Below are positions 13,539 to 14,157 of a stretch of 14,157 nucleotides of DNA, piece after piece. The notes under the pieces are model-generated. The model was not told the origin of the DNA. It saw only the letters and a list, made by a program, of their open reading frames with translations, and searched no databases. Each line of letters starts with the position of its first letter. Position 1 is the stretch's first letter. Both the position numbers and the translations under genes were made by a program. Origin of the DNA: Chloroflexota bacterium. GTDB taxonomy: Bacteria; Chloroflexota; Ktedonobacteria; Ktedonobacterales; Ktedonobacteraceae. Location: NCBI GenBank assembly GCA_005879655.1, contig VBJK01000246.1, positions 1 to 14,157 on the forward strand, in the 5' to 3' direction.

Positions 13539-14157
13539 ATGGAGAGACAGGAAAAACCTACCAAGCCAGTTCCCTTGTTTCTTTCCTACGCCTACGAAGA
13601 CGAGCTACTACTGCGAGAACTGGAAAAACATCTGCACCTGCTCAAGCAGCTAGGGCTTATCACTCTCTGGCATCGTCGGCAGATCGTTGCTGGCACTGAC
13701 TGGGCTATGGTCATTGACGAGCATCTTGAGCAAGCAGCGCTCATCCTGCTGCTCATTAGTCCCGACTACTTAGCTTCCACATACAGTCGTGACGAGATGC
13801 AACGTGCGCTCGAACTCCATGAGCAAAAGAGAGCATGGGTACTTCCTATACTGCTACGTCAGGTTGACTTGCAAGGGACAGATCTCAGCAAACTCAAGCC
13901 TCTTCCGACGAACGAAAAACCGATTATGAAGTGGTCCAAGCGCGACGAGGCTTTTTGTGATATCACCCGGAGTCTTCGTCAGATTATCGCTGGACTGAGC
14001 GTTTCCTCTCATACTGGCCTGCTTGCCTCGCAGCAATCCCCAAGCGGATCAGGAAGCAGAGATGATCACGTGAAAGTTCCCCTAGTGAACACAAGCTGGC
14101 CTCATGCAGAATATGACCAGACAGAATTGCCACTCCCTGCAAACGTTTTTTGCTTTA
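13539..14157 (+). CDS. TIR-domain protein, partial (runs off right edge)
   Basis: The frame from ATG 13539 stays open for 206 codons to the window edge. Residues 10-152 form a TIR-type domain: VPLFLSYAYEDELLLREL (11-28, first strand and helix), a middle AGTDWAMVIDEHLEQAALILLLISPDYLAS (51-80) and YSRDEMQRALELHE (82-95). In NAD-cleaving TIR proteins the catalytic glutamate sits at a comparable place, so Glu86 is the candidate here. The later strand is VLPILLR (101-107). A Ser-rich linker follows (153-175) and then sequence I do not recognise. Such proteins act in bacterial immunity or as signalling adaptors, with a C-terminal sensor or effector part that is outside the window. The binding site is weak (GAGGT about 12 bases upstream). 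A promoter with a dyad lies just ahead. Confidence 0.8.
   Translation, partial: MERQEKPTKPVPLFLSYAYEDELLLRELEKHLHLLKQLGLITLWHRRQIVAGTDWAMVIDEHLEQAALILLLISPDYLASTYSRDEMQRALELHEQKRAWVLPILLRQVDLQGTDLSKLKPLPTNEKPIMKWSKRDEAFCDITRSLRQIIAGLSVSSHTGLLASQQSPSGSGSRDDHVKVPLVNTSWPHAEYDQTELPLPANVFCF

Overview
The window looks like a chromosomal piece of a filamentous, multicellular-type Chloroflexota (Ktedonobacteria-like) genome. This rests on the combination of a zinc-ribbon Ser/Thr kinase fused to a WD40 propeller, a TIR-domain protein, many dispersed palindromic repeats, roughly balanced base composition and large gaps between genes. No marker gene fixes the species, so the taxonomic call is inference.

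Layout. A minus-strand membrane/zinc-ribbon protein runs off the left edge (1-285). A short gap carrying a palindromic repeat pair separates it from an acyl-CoA dehydrogenase (475-1620, +). A cluster of three more copies of the palindrome (1624-1739) lies between that gene and a membrane-anchored alpha/beta hydrolase (1748-2716, -). Divergent from the hydrolase is psuG, pseudouridine-5'-phosphate glycosidase (3025-3942, +). Next come a four-helix membrane protein (4052-4519, +), bracketed by two very long near-perfect hairpins, and a secreted or membrane-anchored protein with 12 cysteines (4869-6341, +). A bidirectional hairpin terminator (6342-6405) separates it from the convergent operon cca (tRNA nucleotidyltransferase) plus a tail-anchored basic protein (6403-8232, -). 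A 91-residue orphan protein (8658-8933, -) and the zinc-ribbon/kinase/WD40 protein (9061-11088, -) follow.

The 462-base gap 11089-11550 carries a G-rich repeat present twice, plus divergent promoters. To its right a receiver-only response regulator (11551-11937, +) overlaps plsX (11934-12980, +) by four bases, so a signalling protein is translationally coupled to phospholipid precursor synthesis. Behind plsX sits a lamin-tail-like domain fragment split by a -1 frameshift at a run of five C (13009-13286). After a terminator and an extended -10 promoter with a dyad, a TIR-domain gene starts at 13539 and runs off the right edge.

Most of this is ordinary housekeeping and signalling content. The points most worth a second look are the long hairpins, the GCGCAATNNATTGCGC repeat family, the frameshifted lamin-tail fragment, the regulator-plsX coupling, and the two edge genes. 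I see no clear new multi-gene system fully contained in the window.
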